The notes under the pieces are model-generated. The model saw only the letters and a program-made list of their open reading frames with translations, was not told where the DNA came from and did no database searches. A program made the translations under genes and the position numbers. From Prinsepia uniflora (taxonomy: Eukaryota; Streptophyta; Magnoliopsida; Rosales; Rosaceae), in contig CM064875.1 of NCBI GenBank assembly GCA_032719365.1, positions 35,486,693 to 35,550,692 on the forward strand: a stretch of DNA of 64,000 nt. Reading direction: 5' to 3'. Below are positions 21,425-32,915 of this stretch, piece by piece. How positions within the stretch are numbered: position 1 is the first letter of the stretch; every line of letters begins with the position of its first letter.

Positions 21425-24400
21425 TGTAATGACCCGTCCCGAATATCGGGACTGAATATTAATTAATTATGGTTTAGAATGACTAATCGGGGATTAGTTG
21501 AGTGAAATCGGACGAATTGTGCAAAATGACCGTTTTGCCCCTAGCGTGGGTAAAATGTTGACTTTTAGTTCGGGCGGTCAAATGGACTTTGGCCGGTGAC
21601 TGTGACGTAGTTCGAGACGTCACGAGTCCATAGACAGGTGGCACGTTCGATTCCGACATTCGTAGAGAAAGTTATGGTGTTCGGAAGTAGAGGGGTATTT
21701 TGGTAATTTGGCATATTAGGGGCCAAATGTTGACTTTTTGATCGGGAGGTCCGATGGACGAGGGCCAAGGACCGTTACGTAGGTCTCGTCGATACGAATC
21801 CAATGACAGGCGGCATGCCGAAATCGAAGATTCGACGACGAAGTTATGGTCACGGAATCGGGCTCGATTAATCGAACGAACCGGGAATAAAATAATATTT
21901 TAATATGAACAGTACCCGGTGACTGAACACACTTGGATAAGTGACAAGTGTCACTCATCCCTTAAAATCAGGCACAAAACATGGATCCATGATTTTGGGG
22001 GAGACCTAATTATTATGTTTTATTATATTAAATTAATTAATTAATCCTAATTTCCATTAATCTCCCATATTTTCTTCAACCGTGTACAACCCACAAATCA
22101 GTTTTCTCCCAACCTCCAGTTCTCTTCCATTTCTGAACCAAAGTGTGAGCATTTGAGAGTGAATTGAACTGGGAAAAACGAGGGATTAACTGAGAGCTGA
22201 GGACTGGGATTTCGGGTTTTAGAAAATTTGGAGGGAAAATCAAATTGGATGAATTGAGCTGGGATGATCGAATTGGAGCTTGGAAATAGCTTCCTGAGGT
22301 TGAGACGAGTTGTTTCAAATCAAAAACGAGAGGAATTCATGCCCATTTGGCTCTGAACGGGTTTGGTAACAATGAGGAACTTCGAGCTTGAGTCGTGGAG
22401 ATTGAGCGATGGATTGTTGAAATTGAGCTGGGAATTATCTTCCTGAGAATCCCACGATGCTTCTGGATGGATCAATTGAAGGAAAACACTGGAGGTTGAT
22501 GAAGCTCCATGGTTGCACAGTGTACGACTATCGAGCTTGTGTCGTGATCATTGAGTGATCAAACGACGAAATTGATGGAGGGGAACTGTCTCTCATGGTC
22601 CAGTGATGCTTCTGGATGCATCAATTTGAAGAAACCTGCAGCCATTGAAGGGATTCCATGAACGAACAGTAACCGTGTGTTCTTGGTGTTCATCATCGAA
22701 TCGTGAGGTTTGGAGCATGTAATCGTGTAATTGTTATTACAGACCTCTAATTAGACTTGTAACGAAGCTGTATGAATGTTCAATTGAAGGAATTAATGTC
22801 GAATTGACAGGATTGGAACCGGGTCTGATCGCGGGCTAAAGGACCCGTTTATCAGACAAACGGGTTAGGCTGGTGACACTGTAGCTGGCGCGTGGGTTTC
22901 ACGCGCAGCCACTCACGGCGGCGCGTGAGGGCGCGTCCGGCCTAGTCTCAAGGTGAGGTCAACATGACTTTTGATCCTCTCAGTGTAACGAACATTTTGA
23001 CGTTGATTTCGATGAAATCGGATATTGTTTCGATAATGTTCCGCGTATCCGAAGTTTTGTTTTACGTTTAAAATACGTATTTAAATTCCGGAAAAATTTG
23101 GGGAAAATTATATGTTGTATTTTGAGATGTTAGTAACCCTCTATAATGATTTTGGGCAGGAGTTGTGATTTCCAGAATTTACGGAAAAACATGCAGCTCG
23201 GAAACGAACCGTTTTGAACGGTGTGTGTGAGTGGACTTTTGGTTTTCTAACTGTGATGCATGCATATATGGTTTAAAATGCTTATTTATATGATTTTCTA
23301 TGATTTGACATGATTGATGCTTTGATTCGGTGATTTCTCGATTTTCTTGGTTTTATGATTATTATATTATTATATTCTGGCACGACTTTCGAGAAATCAT
23401 GAAATTGGTTAAAAATGATATTGTGGGCGTGAGAACCCAAGTAAATAATGATTTTGACTCGGATTTGGAGTTACATGTGAATTTGATGAATTTGATGATT
23501 TTTGGTATTCTCGTGATTTTGTGATTATTTTAATTAGTCTTTTGGGCACGTTTTACGAGGAACGTGCAAATGATGTTTTGGGCTAGGCCCGGATTGAAAA
23601 TGATATTTGGACTCGGATTATGAGTCAATGATTGATTTTATGGATTTACGTGATCGTGGCAACTCGGGTTTACGGTTGCACGGATTTACGTGAAATCGAT
23701 ATTTTGGGGTTGGGACCCAATGGAATTGTGTTTCTGATTGGATTTGTATTTCCATGTGATTATATGATGATATTGATGATTTTCGGATTTATAAAGTAAA
23801 TCGGGACTTGGGGCTGAGACCCTGTATTGATATATGATTTGGTTTTCAATGCAACTGTTTTTCACTGGTTTTTGTGATGGATATGTTGCGGATAATTAGG
23901 GCTTTCGGGTGGAAATATGTTTTCCCCCGGAGTGCACCCTGGAGATAACGCTCGCCTTCGGGATGGAAGTGTTTACCCCGAAGAGGTCACGTAGCACGGT
24001 CTTTGTCGTGCAGCCCAGGGGAGGCTCGACTCAGATCAGATGTGCTGGATATATATATGGATCGGTAAGTGATGTGTTCACGGGATCCGGATTGCCGTCT
24101 AGTGATGTGTTCATAGCGGTGGATGCTCGGATTTTGAGCGGTCCTTGAGCCTATTTTTGCACGCGTTGCAGGGATAAACGTGACTCTAAGCAACAGGATA
24201 TGGAAATAAGTCCCGTGGATTATGGAAAATGATTTTGAGGAAACCGTGGTTTAGCGGTTAAAATGATTTATAGAAACTGTGAACTTTTTGAGATATTAAA
24301 CTGATTTGGTGAACATGAGTTTTTGTAGACCATGAGAAAGTATGTTTTGATTTTATCGGTCCACTGTTCATACTTGAATGATTTCATACTATTACTCATG

Positions 24401-24691
24401 TTTTACGATATGCATGCAAGTTTGTGAAAACTGGAGGGTAAGAATATATTTTGATAAATGTTTTTATAAGAGGTCATTTTTGTCCACTCACACCTTTTCT
24501 GTTTTGTTAACCCTTCAGGTCGTGGCGCGTTGATCGAGGCTATTCCAGAGGTGGAGGTATGTGCGGGCACAGGCGCAAAAATTCCCTTGTCTGGCAGGTA
24601 CTGAAGGGTAGTTTCGGACTTTCAGTCGACTTGTCAGACGGGAGCAGGACCGGGTACGGTTTTTGACGTCCAGTTGGGACGGGTCCTGTCA
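21425..24691 (+). repeat. 3' LTR of element C (3267 bp)
   Basis: Same start, end and landmarks as the 5' LTR, offset by 9610 bp: palindrome 21935-21960 (one arm base changed), GCGCGTG/CACGCGC stem about 22888-22906, modules 23226-23236 and 24482-24492. It ends TGTCA at 24691, next to CTCCA. Confidence 0.93.
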
Positions 24692-24699
24692 CTCCACTT

Positions 24700-24800
24700 C
24701 TGTCCTTCCCTCGTCGACGCGACCTAATTTTTGTCCTTCCCTCGCCGACGCAACCCAAGAATTCTATTCCCTCATCATTAACGCAACCTAGCATCGACGA
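24700..24800 (+). repeat. Short tandem repeat upstream of the GRF gene
   Basis: Units of roughly 30 bp with the core CCTTCCCTCG-(N)-ACGCGACC occur at about 24711, 24737 and, degenerate, 24767. One more copy lies left of element C (11790-11814). Element C inserted inside this array. Confidence 0.7.
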
Positions 24801-24807
24801 AGAAGAG

Positions 24808-25318
24808 ATGGACGAGCTTGAACTGAGAAGTTGCTACTGCAGGAAGAAATGTAAAATCATGACTTCGTGGACAGACGAACATCTGAGCAGGAATCCCAAG
24901 TGTGTTCGTATTTTGGGGTAATGAAAAATCACAAACATGTGTTCATTGTTGGAATTACGATGAATAATCAAGAATTTCATCATATGTTACATCTACAATT
25001 TAAATTAGGTTTATGACTTCAAACTTTAGATGAAAGATGTTCAATTTTCATCCAATTGCTGGGATTGTGTGTAAGTTTATGATAATCGGGTCTTTTTTTG
25101 TGAAGGGAAGAAATTATTAGTTTTAGGAATGGTTTGTTCCTGAAGTGTGCCATTGGTGCAAGGCAATCATACCTAGATTGTCGAGGAAAATTGGTAAATT
25201 GGAAGAGAAATTGAAGAAGAGCAGAGGGAGGAAAAGGAAGTTATGGGTTAGCCTGATTGTAGCATGTATTGTAGCGATCTTTAGAAAGACTGGAGTTTGG
25301 AGTTTAGGGAATTCCTGA
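24808..25318 (+). pseudogene. GRF-type zinc-finger protein gene, two exons, probably decayed
   Basis: The ATG at 24808 opens MDELELRSCYC and then TSWTDE, matching the start of a GRF zinc finger (CxC, then S-W/T-T-x-x-N-P). After an intron-like AT-rich gap, a second open stretch from 25126 (behind a TTTTAG acceptor) reads EWFVPEVCHWCKAIIP. It continues into a Lys/Glu-rich coiled coil (KIGKLEEKLKK) and a hydrophobic segment (LIVACIVAI), ending at a stop near 25318. Plant genomes hold many small proteins of this kind: GRF finger, coiled coil, C-terminal membrane anchor. The usual NPGRRF stretch is altered, and no donor site joins the exons perfectly, so it may be a relic. It faces the MULE transposase on the other strand. 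Confidence 0.6.
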
Positions 25319-25743
25319 CAATTCAATTTTGGGATAGATGCTAAGAAGTAAGTTGTAATGGAAATGTAACTTCGCAAGCAATCTATGGATTGTTCTAGCG
25401 ATGTAATTAACAATGGTAACTTCTGCAATGTAATCTATGGATTGTTCTGTCAAATTGGGTCAATCAATCTGTTATAGGGTGGGTGCAAAGGGTGAAAAAG
25501 TGACACAAGAGTGATGCCTTAAAACACCAATTTGGTAATACAAGGTGCAAAGTGGCACAACAATATAGTAGCACATGGTGCAAAGTGACATAGTAGCGTG
25601 AGTACAAGGTCCACTGAACATGACACAACCAATCCTGAAATATGTAAGGAAGTGAAGAACTTTTTCATAATTCATAAAACAAAAACAACATTTGAAGTAG
25701 ATGGGATGTAATACCATTGTCAACTGTTGCATAAGTAGGCCAT
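25319..25743 (-). other. 3' flank of the MULE locus, GTGCAAAGTG repeats
   Basis: No gene was recognised here. Short GGTGCAAAGTGACA/GGTGCAAAGTGGCA repeats occur between about 25480 and 25610. A similar unit lies at about 51285-51325, across the Athila insertion. This supports 25743 and 51239 having once been adjacent. Confidence 0.5.
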
Positions 25744-27239
25744 TGATAAACTTGTTATTAAGCATCATTTTATACCCTTTATGCTTATCTTTTAATGTTT
25801 AAATACCAAACAATAGGAGAAAATAATATATTTTGTGAGAAATGTGCAGAATTGGATTAATCTCGGAATTACGAGAATTTATCGGAGTTATATTTAAGAA
25901 GTTATGATTAAATGAAAGAAAGCCACCAAAAACCACTCAGGAATTCGGTAGGGGCCTACCGAATCCAAAAGAGCAGCCTAGAAATCTGTTCGGCAAACAC
26001 TTACCGTTTTCCAAGTCTGACTTTTAATGCGCTCCTCCTGAATAGTAGCTGACAACTTCGACGCGCGTGTACCGAAGGGCATTTCCTTGCTTCAGCGCGC
26101 GCATACCGAACTCCCTTCCCAGTCTTCAACGCACGTCCACCGAGCCTCTTTCTAGCCTCCTTGCACGTTGACTTCTGCTGACCGCTGAAAATCCTCCTAA
26201 ATTTCAGTCGCCGCCTACCAAAAGCTTCCTTGTTCAATTCCAACAACGTTTTTCCTTCCTTTTTGAGGAAAATTTTTCCAATTCAAGTTAGGCTATGTTT
26301 CCTTTTTCTAAAAGGGACCCTTATTCCTATAGGACTTCAATATTAATTAGTTTAATCATTTTTCTATTAGAATTTAAATTGTGAAATCCTATTTATTTTA
26401 GGATTAATTTTCTTCTATAAATAGAGAGAGTTAGGGTAATTGTAAAGGGTCGTTCATTCCTTATACCGAAACTCTGCTTAACCAAATTTCCCATTTTAAT
26501 AAATTCAAGATTTCTCGTGCAAGGTTAATTATAACATGCTTCATCCTCTACACCTTCATCCATGGCATAATCAGGCTGTCCCTGAGTGTTTTACCAAATA
26601 GTGCCCAATCACTTCATATCCATAAGGTGTCCCGACGAGAAAAAGTATAACACGGCCTCTTTACCTTATAGTCATCTTTTTGTTCTTAAATATCTTGGTT
26701 TATGGACTGATGTCTAATATTATTCTTGGTTATATGATTTGTATTGATTTCAGTATTCTATGTGTTCTATGATTCTAGTTTTTGTTATGATTGTATGTTT
26801 GTGCTTAATGTTTGATTAGATAGACGAGCTGTCCCCGAGTCTAAATTATTGGAAGTGTATGTCAGGCTGTCCCCGAGCACGTACTTAAGATAATATGCAA
26901 ATAACTTGTAATGCTAGAATTAGAGGATTTTGTAGGTTGAAGTTAATAGAATTCATGAATGAGTTAGGTTAAAGATGAGTTGACCTTGTAAATAATAAAT
27001 TAAGTTAGATTATATTAGATTGGGTTAGTTAATCACATAGGATAATAGAAACAATCAACTACTCCACTTAATTAATTAATCAAATGATAATCATGCTTAG
27101 CTACCCTCAATTCCCCGTTAAGAACGATCTCTACTTATCAATACTACAATCTAGAAAAAAAAGTTTTAATTTGCATTTGTTTTCATTAAGTGTTGAGTGA
27201 GATTTTGTATTTACTTTAATACTTAGTTTTAGCGTATCA
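25744..27239 (+). repeat. 5' LTR of Athila element
   Basis: It starts TGATAAACTTG and ends GCGTATCA. A TATA box lies at 26416-26423. A GCTGTCCCCGAG-type motif occurs about four times (26570-26880), with near copies TGTCCCTGAG and TGTCCCGACGAG. It is clearly diverged from the 3' LTR, indicating age. Confidence 0.9.
26416..26423 (+). promoter_or_regulatory. TATA box of Athila 5' LTR
   Basis: TATAAATA is followed by a purine-rich GAGAGAG stretch. The equivalent in the 3' LTR is at 50437-50444. Confidence 0.7.
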
Positions 27240-27244
27240 ATTTT

Positions 27245-27262
27245 TGGCGTTGTTTCCGGGAA
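27245..27262 (+). other. Degenerate tRNA-Asp-type primer binding site
   Basis: TGGCGTTGTTTCCGGGAA, five bases after the LTR end, resembles TGGCGCCGTTGCCGGGGA, the PBS used by Athila elements. The differences are mostly C-to-T or G-to-A/T, as expected for a long-methylated copy. Confidence 0.8.
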
Positions 27263-28591
27263 TTGAAATAATCTCTTATATGATTTTGTATATGTAAATA
27301 TGTTTATAATGTAAATAGCATATTCGTACATAATTTTCATACTTGTTTATAAATTGTAATAGTTGTTGTTCAAAAGGTTTTCATTGTAAATATCTTTAAA
27401 AAAAATTCAAAAAATTAAAAAAAGAATTTTCAAAAATTAGAACAAAATTTCCAAAAAAAAAAAACTAATAATATAAGGAATAATTAGTTTTTCAAACTAG
27501 TGTCGGCTATATGTGAATCACTTGTGCTCGGAGTTTAGATCTTGATCTTTAATGGAATAGGTGAAGTTTCATTTGTTAACTTACTCATAAACCCTTCATC
27601 ACCCTTAAAACTCACAAGGTTGGGGCGGACTTTGTTAACACTTGAGTATCTTGGAAAGAATACATGTCTGCCCTTGGGCTGAACGGACGTAGAAGTCTCC
27701 ATCTAAGCTTTGAAGCTATGTGACCCATATATAGCTTTGACTTCCCAACGTATAAATTGGTTCCTATTAAATATTTTAGAGTTACATGAATTCCGAAACC
27801 TTTTTCTTCAAAATCTAACTTTCGGGAACAAGTAGCGCCCTTTTTGGTTACTTTCGCACATGATGTGTGGATTTCATCACCACACTATATGTAGACCCGA
27901 ATTTATGGACATGAGGTTGGGGTGTAGATTGTAAACACTCGGATTTGGTAAACCTCTATTTTGAAAACTTCCATCAGGTGGTTATGGTGTCTAAGAGGGT
28001 TATAATTGGTGACAAGTAGGGCTCTAAGAAAGAGGACCCCAATGGAGTACATACCTTGGCCAGGTTAGCCTCAGGGTGTTCTCGAAATGAGTCCTTGCTT
28101 CTCGCATTAGATCTATCCCAACTGGCCATGATTAACGTTGAATGGTGGAGGGGATTGAAATATGTTTATCAATACGCGCAGGCCATAAGCCTAGGAAAGT
28201 ATTATGAGAAGCGAAGTAGGAAAGTTATTCATGTCACTCTAAGACTTTATCTATTGCATTCGTAGATTGTATACCCTCCCTGTGGCTTCATGATGCTCGA
28301 ATTTCATCACTGGCCCCCCTATGACTAAGTGAATCTTGGGAAGTAAGATCAAATGTGCAGGCCATTATTTTCATGCAATTTCATGTAACATTTAAGTCTT
28401 ATACATGTTCTAACGATTTCCCTCTTATGCATTCACACCATTCTTCATGTAGACTTTTATGTGTTGCATTAATTTGGACGTTTTTGAACTTTTGTTTTTG
28501 CATATCATTGTCGTGATCTACCTTGCATATTCTTGGTTATAATCCTTGACTTCTTTACTTACTTTCTTATAACCTGTTCTTCATACATACA
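27263..28591 (+). mobile_element. Athila leader, non-coding
   Basis: This 1.3-kb stretch between PBS and gag contains an A-rich tract (about 27395-27475). No gene was recognised in it. A long untranslated leader is usual in Athila elements. Confidence 0.6.
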
Positions 28592-30309
28592 ATGTTGTTT
28601 GCGTTCTTTCTATTCTCTACATTTCATTACTATCTATCTCACTTGCCCATTTCTTTTATCTATGCCAAGTATATAACAAGACTCCACGCTTTGCCTCCAA
28701 TTGTATCTATCTCACTTGAAATTGTAATATTATGTTTGTTGCATCTCAAGTTCCTATGCATGACCAAACCAAAGCTAGTGCCTCCAATTTTTAGAGCTCC
28801 ACGCTTTGCAAGTTTTGATACACAACCTAAACCGGGAGGTGAGTTAAGGGAAGAAAACTTTGACAATTCGACCTTAGAACCCATCTTAGAACCTACCTTT
28901 GAGGAAGGCTATGTATTTGAGTCTTCTTTTTCCCCTAAACACCAACCTGAAAGTGAATTCGAAACTGAGATGGCTAACAACTAACTTAAGTCTCTTCGTC
29001 AACGTACTTTCTCAACGGAGTGGAGCATAGGACCCTACTGCATTGTTTTTCCTCTACCCACGAAAAACAAAACGAACATTGAGCTAGAGTGGATTCCTTC
29101 ATAGCTTACTCACCTTCTATGAACTTTCTAATGAGGACCCTAAAAAACACCGTAGAAATTTCCAATTTGTGTGCAATAGCATGAAACCAAGTGATGTTGA
29201 TGATGAACTTCTACAAATTAAGGCCTTTCCCTTGACTTTGGCGGATAGGGCCCAATCTTGGCTCATGGACTTGCCTGCTAATCGTATCACTACTTGGAAA
29301 CAACTTGCGGACTTGTTATTGGAAAAGTACTTTCCCGCTTCTAAGATCACTTCAAAGAGGCGAGAGATCACATCCATTACCCAAGCACTAGATGAAACCT
29401 TTGGTTCATACATTGTTTCCAGGTTCTTTGTTTTACTGTCCTTCACATGGTTTCAAAGGGGCCAACGTTTCAATAACTTTAAAAACTATGGACAAGGAAA
29501 CCGTGATCAACCGAGATTCAAGTAGAGCAGCAATGAAGGATGTTTGAACCATCTAGCTCAACACCAACAAGGGTATTCACGACAAAAATTCATGCCAAGA
29601 CTGCCGATGCCCCATCAACCTAAGGGTACACAACAAGCTCCTTCGGTTCATCAATTCTCTAGCCTAGATTATGATAAGATGTTTACACAACTATACACTT
29701 CAACTCAAGTCCTTATGGACAAGAAAAAACAAAAAAAAAGGAGACATTGAACACTCATGGCCATGACATTTCTGAAATGAAGAATAAGATTGGACAAATT
29801 GTCGATTTCATGGGTCAAGTCAAAGATACAGGGAAGTTGCCTTCACAAATCATTCCCAACCTAAAGAACAATGCTTTTGAGCATGCTAGTTATGTTACAA
29901 CTCAAAGTGGGAAAGTTTTGCACGACCTAATTCCCAAGGAAGGCCCGAAATAAAGTTCTATGAATGCTACGAAGGAAAGTGACGAATTTGTTCATAATGA
30001 GTATGATAAGATCACCATTCCGAACAAGGAAGTGGCACCAATTCCAACACCATCTAGCCACGACAAAGGTAAAAATCGTATCTCTTCAAATTCTACTCCT
30101 ACTAACACCTTGTTTTCTCGTGCACCAATTCCAAGCAGATTTTCCAAAACTAAGAAGGATGAGAAGTATGTTGAGATCATTGACATATTTCGGAAGGTAT
30201 AGGTAAAATTACCACTAATTGAATGCATCAAACAATTATCGAATTATGCCAAGTTCCTCAAGGAGTTATGCACTCTAAGACGACAAACAAGGGAGAAAGT
30301 AGGGGTTAA
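28592..30309 (+). pseudogene. Athila gag, fragmented
   Basis: The start near 28730 reads MTKPKLVPPIF and leads into an acidic N-terminal region. After several stops, 29169-29525 gives the gag core (AFPLTLADRAQSWL, then LLLEKYFPASK). 29747-29953 gives a stretch with GKLPSQIIPN and TQSGKVLHD, typical of the gag-protease linker. 29960-30202 gives PIPSRFSKTK, and one stop later the frame continues (YAKFLKELCT) up to the D insertion. The frames are separated by single stops or frameshifts. The gag of this clade packages element RNA. Confidence 0.85.
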
Positions 30310-31749
30310 TGACAGGACCTGCCCCGTTTTCCCATGGGGACCACCAGGGGAAGGCCTGCTCCCATCTGACAAGTAACTCAAAATACCACAAATACCCTTC
30401 CAAGGGTTTTTATTACACAAATTACCCTACTGGGAGTTCTAGATACACACCAGTGTGTTTAATACAACTAAATGTCAGACAAGGGAAATGAGCATCATGT
30501 TCGTACAAATACAATAAAAGATAACACCTACCCCTTAGGGTGGTCCAAACGCAACAGTGATATTTATGCCTCAGCCTCGGAGTCCATGCCCGCCTAGGTT
30601 TCCTCTCCTGGAGGGTTAAGAAAAAAATTAAAATGTGAGTGGACCAAAAATAAAGCAGTTATAAATTCATTTGAACATATAAATATTATGACCCTCCATT
30701 TTTGTAAACATGCATGCATTCAATAGAAAACGTATAAACACATTCAACTATAAAAACATGTAACATATTTATACATAAATACATCTGAGCATCTGCAACC
30801 ACAAATCACTTGTAACCATATATCCACATAACCCTTCCTTGGCATACTAACGCCCACTCGGGGAACACAGCCCCTAGGGAACATATCCCCACAATAATCT
30901 GCCACGATCTATAAATATGTATGCATATACTCGGGGTCTCACTCCTAGTCTACCCCTAGGATCTACGACGTCTGGGAGGACCTAGGTTCGGACCCTGTCC
31001 GTCTAACTCTTGGAAAGCGCTCCCTCTTGGAGTCGCTCGTGCCAAGTAGTATATCGTGGCTCACTCCAGGATCTACGACGTCTGGAGGAGATCAATCCGC
31101 ACAGTTAGAAGGGTATATACATATACGTGTGAAAACATTTGAAATTTGTTTTTTCAAACCATGTCAAAACCTTTACCCAGAATTTCTTTATAAACCAAAC
31201 CTTTGGACCAAAATCTCCCAAATCACCAGCTCATCCATTTCGTTCACAAATCATTTCGAAACACCGTTGACTACCCCAAATCCGAGTCAACGGTCGTCAA
31301 ATGGGTCTGAAGCCCGATACGACCATTTTCATGTAAATACATGCATTTCTCGAAATCTGTAATTCAAACATCAAATTTCACAATTACAAAACATTTAGCG
31401 TAAACAATTTAGAAAAAAATGTAAAACGGTTATGCATTCATTTCATTTATAAAAATCAACGGTCCATTCACAGCCAGTCCTTGCTACGTTAACGAACCGG
31501 GTAAACTTGTCCTGAAGCTAAACCCAATCTTTGAGCCTGCCCAAATACACTTAAGGGTCACTAATTGACCCTACTAGATCTAGCATCGAACACGTCAGGG
31601 TCAACCTCAATTTGACCTACTTAACGATCTCGGACCGACATGAAACCACCACCATTGGATCCGGAACGTCGAAACCTTAAAAATAGTGACGGTCCCACCT
31701 CAAAATTCGTGCCCACGCACATGGACAACGATGCTGTTCAAAGTCAACG

Positions 31750-31985
31750 GTGCTAACGTCAGCATGACGTCATCTAACAATGTCAGTCTGACAAGTGCCA
31801 CATGTTAGTAGCCGATTGGTCCACATCACTCACATGTCAGTGACACATGGCAACCTCTTTTTGGGACACGTCACTGACATGTCAGTGCTGACTGTGTACT
31901 AACATGTGAGATGTGTCGTCGTCTGGGTGGTCCACGTTTCTGACAGTCTGACAGATGATGATGTCAGTTGATGACGTCATCATCC
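31750..31985. promoter_or_regulatory. TGACGTCA / TGACATGTCA cluster in LTR D
   Basis: Two TGACGTCA octamers plus several TGACATGTCA, ATGTCAGTGACA and GTCTGACAGA half palindromes occur. The counterpart in the right LTR, 38995-39236 and 39950-40010, is split by the Cassandra insertion. Confidence 0.55.
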
Positions 31986-32561
31986 CTGACCTTGCAACTG
32001 GTCTGCAAATCGGGTCGCCTAAACCCGCGAACCCGACCCGGCTAATACTCCCTCATTTCTGACCCATTTCAAAAAATTTTGCTACCAAAATGATCGTCTA
32101 GACATCTAGGTTGGATCTAAGGGTTCAAAACTGAGAAATTGAGATTGATTCGATACCTGGGAATTGCTACAATGGACCTCTGTTTTTCTTCAAGCTTTTC
32201 CGGTCGATTCCCGTGCTGTCGAGCCTGGTTTTGAGTTCTAATTGATGCACATGAACCTAAGAATCATAAAGAAACCCTCAATTCCTTCAAACAAAGCTCC
32301 CAACACGAAATCAAGAAATTGGCCCGTGAACTGAAATTCGGGTTTTTACCTGAATGTTTCCCTCCACCGTTCACGAAGGTTCTCCGCCCTTCAGTTTCTC
32401 CTCTGCTCTCCTAGACGCTCGCAACAGTGACCAAAACGGGTCTTAAACATAGAGAAATGGATTGTGGGTTGGGTGTGTTTGTGAGATCAATCTCAGTTTG
32501 TTGAACGATAAGTAAATAGGAAGAAAATCTACTTCCTATCTTTTGGGTAAACGAGCTAATT

Positions 32562-32587
32562 GGATGAGTGACATTTGTCACTCATCT
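32562..32587. promoter_or_regulatory. 26-nt LTR palindrome in LTR D
   Basis: The arms GGATGAGTGACA and TGTCACTCATCT surround a TT centre, with only the outermost pair lost. The right-LTR copy is at 44108-44133. Confidence 0.65.
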
Positions 32588-32882
32588 GATTCGTCCAAGA
32601 GATCAGTGACCAATTCCAAGATGCCACTTGGCACAAATTCCCATAACTCGAAACAAATTCTTTCTCGAACTCCGTGACCTGTATCTTTCGCTCCGGTTGT
32701 CCAAATTCGGCGTGCCGCCTGTCAACGAAAGCATGGCGACACGATCTACGTAATGGTCCAAGATTCAAAGTCGAACGACGCTTCGGGTCAAAAGTCAACG
32801 TCTTTCCTTGACCAGGGGAAAACGGTCATTTTACATATAATTTCCATTAAATAAAATAATACAGAAAATCCAGGTCGTTACA

Positions 32883-32896
32883 ATCCACCCCCTTAC
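32883..32896 (-). other. Polypurine tract of element D
   Basis: On the minus strand it reads GTAAGGGGGTGGAT and abuts the LTR start TGTAACGACC. It differs from the AAGGAGGGAAGGT tract of elements 1 and C, and is nearly the same as the Cassandra tract at 39571-39584. An AATTTCG/CGAAATT hairpin (about 32902-32919) lies next to it. Confidence 0.85.
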
Positions 32897-32915
32897 AAAA
32901 ATTTCGTCCTCGAAA

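Larger units (their letters stand above)
11815..24691 (+). mobile_element. Element C: complete non-autonomous Tekay-like LTR retrotransposon
   Basis: A 12.9-kb plus-strand element with 5' LTR 11815-15085, PBS 15089-15100, interior to 21424, PPT 21412-21424 and 3' LTR 21425-24691. The two LTRs (3271 and 3267 bp) differ only at scattered positions, so this is one of the youngest insertions in the window. The probable TSD is CCCCA/CTCCA. The interior has no recognisable gag or pol frame, so movement would need proteins in trans. A 3-kb family-B LTR fragment (18102-21055) lies inside. LTR similarity and the tRNA-Met PBS place it with Tekay/Del-type chromoviruses. Confidence 0.92.
30310..32882 (-). 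repeat. 3' LTR of element D (2573 bp)
   Basis: It starts TGACAGGACC and ends GGTCGTTACA on the plus strand. Modules are TGTGAGTGGAC (30634-30644) and GTCCATTCACA (31462-31472). Hairpin-rich sequence lies between them (GGGAACACAGCCCC, GGGAACATATCCCC, CGGGGTCTCACTCC, about 30850-31060). A TGACGTCA cluster (31750-31985) and the palindrome (32562-32587) follow. Confidence 0.92.

Noticed and set aside
28056..28265. 69-codon frame before Athila gag
   Set aside because: It lies in the non-coding leader and has no recognised domain; probably chance.
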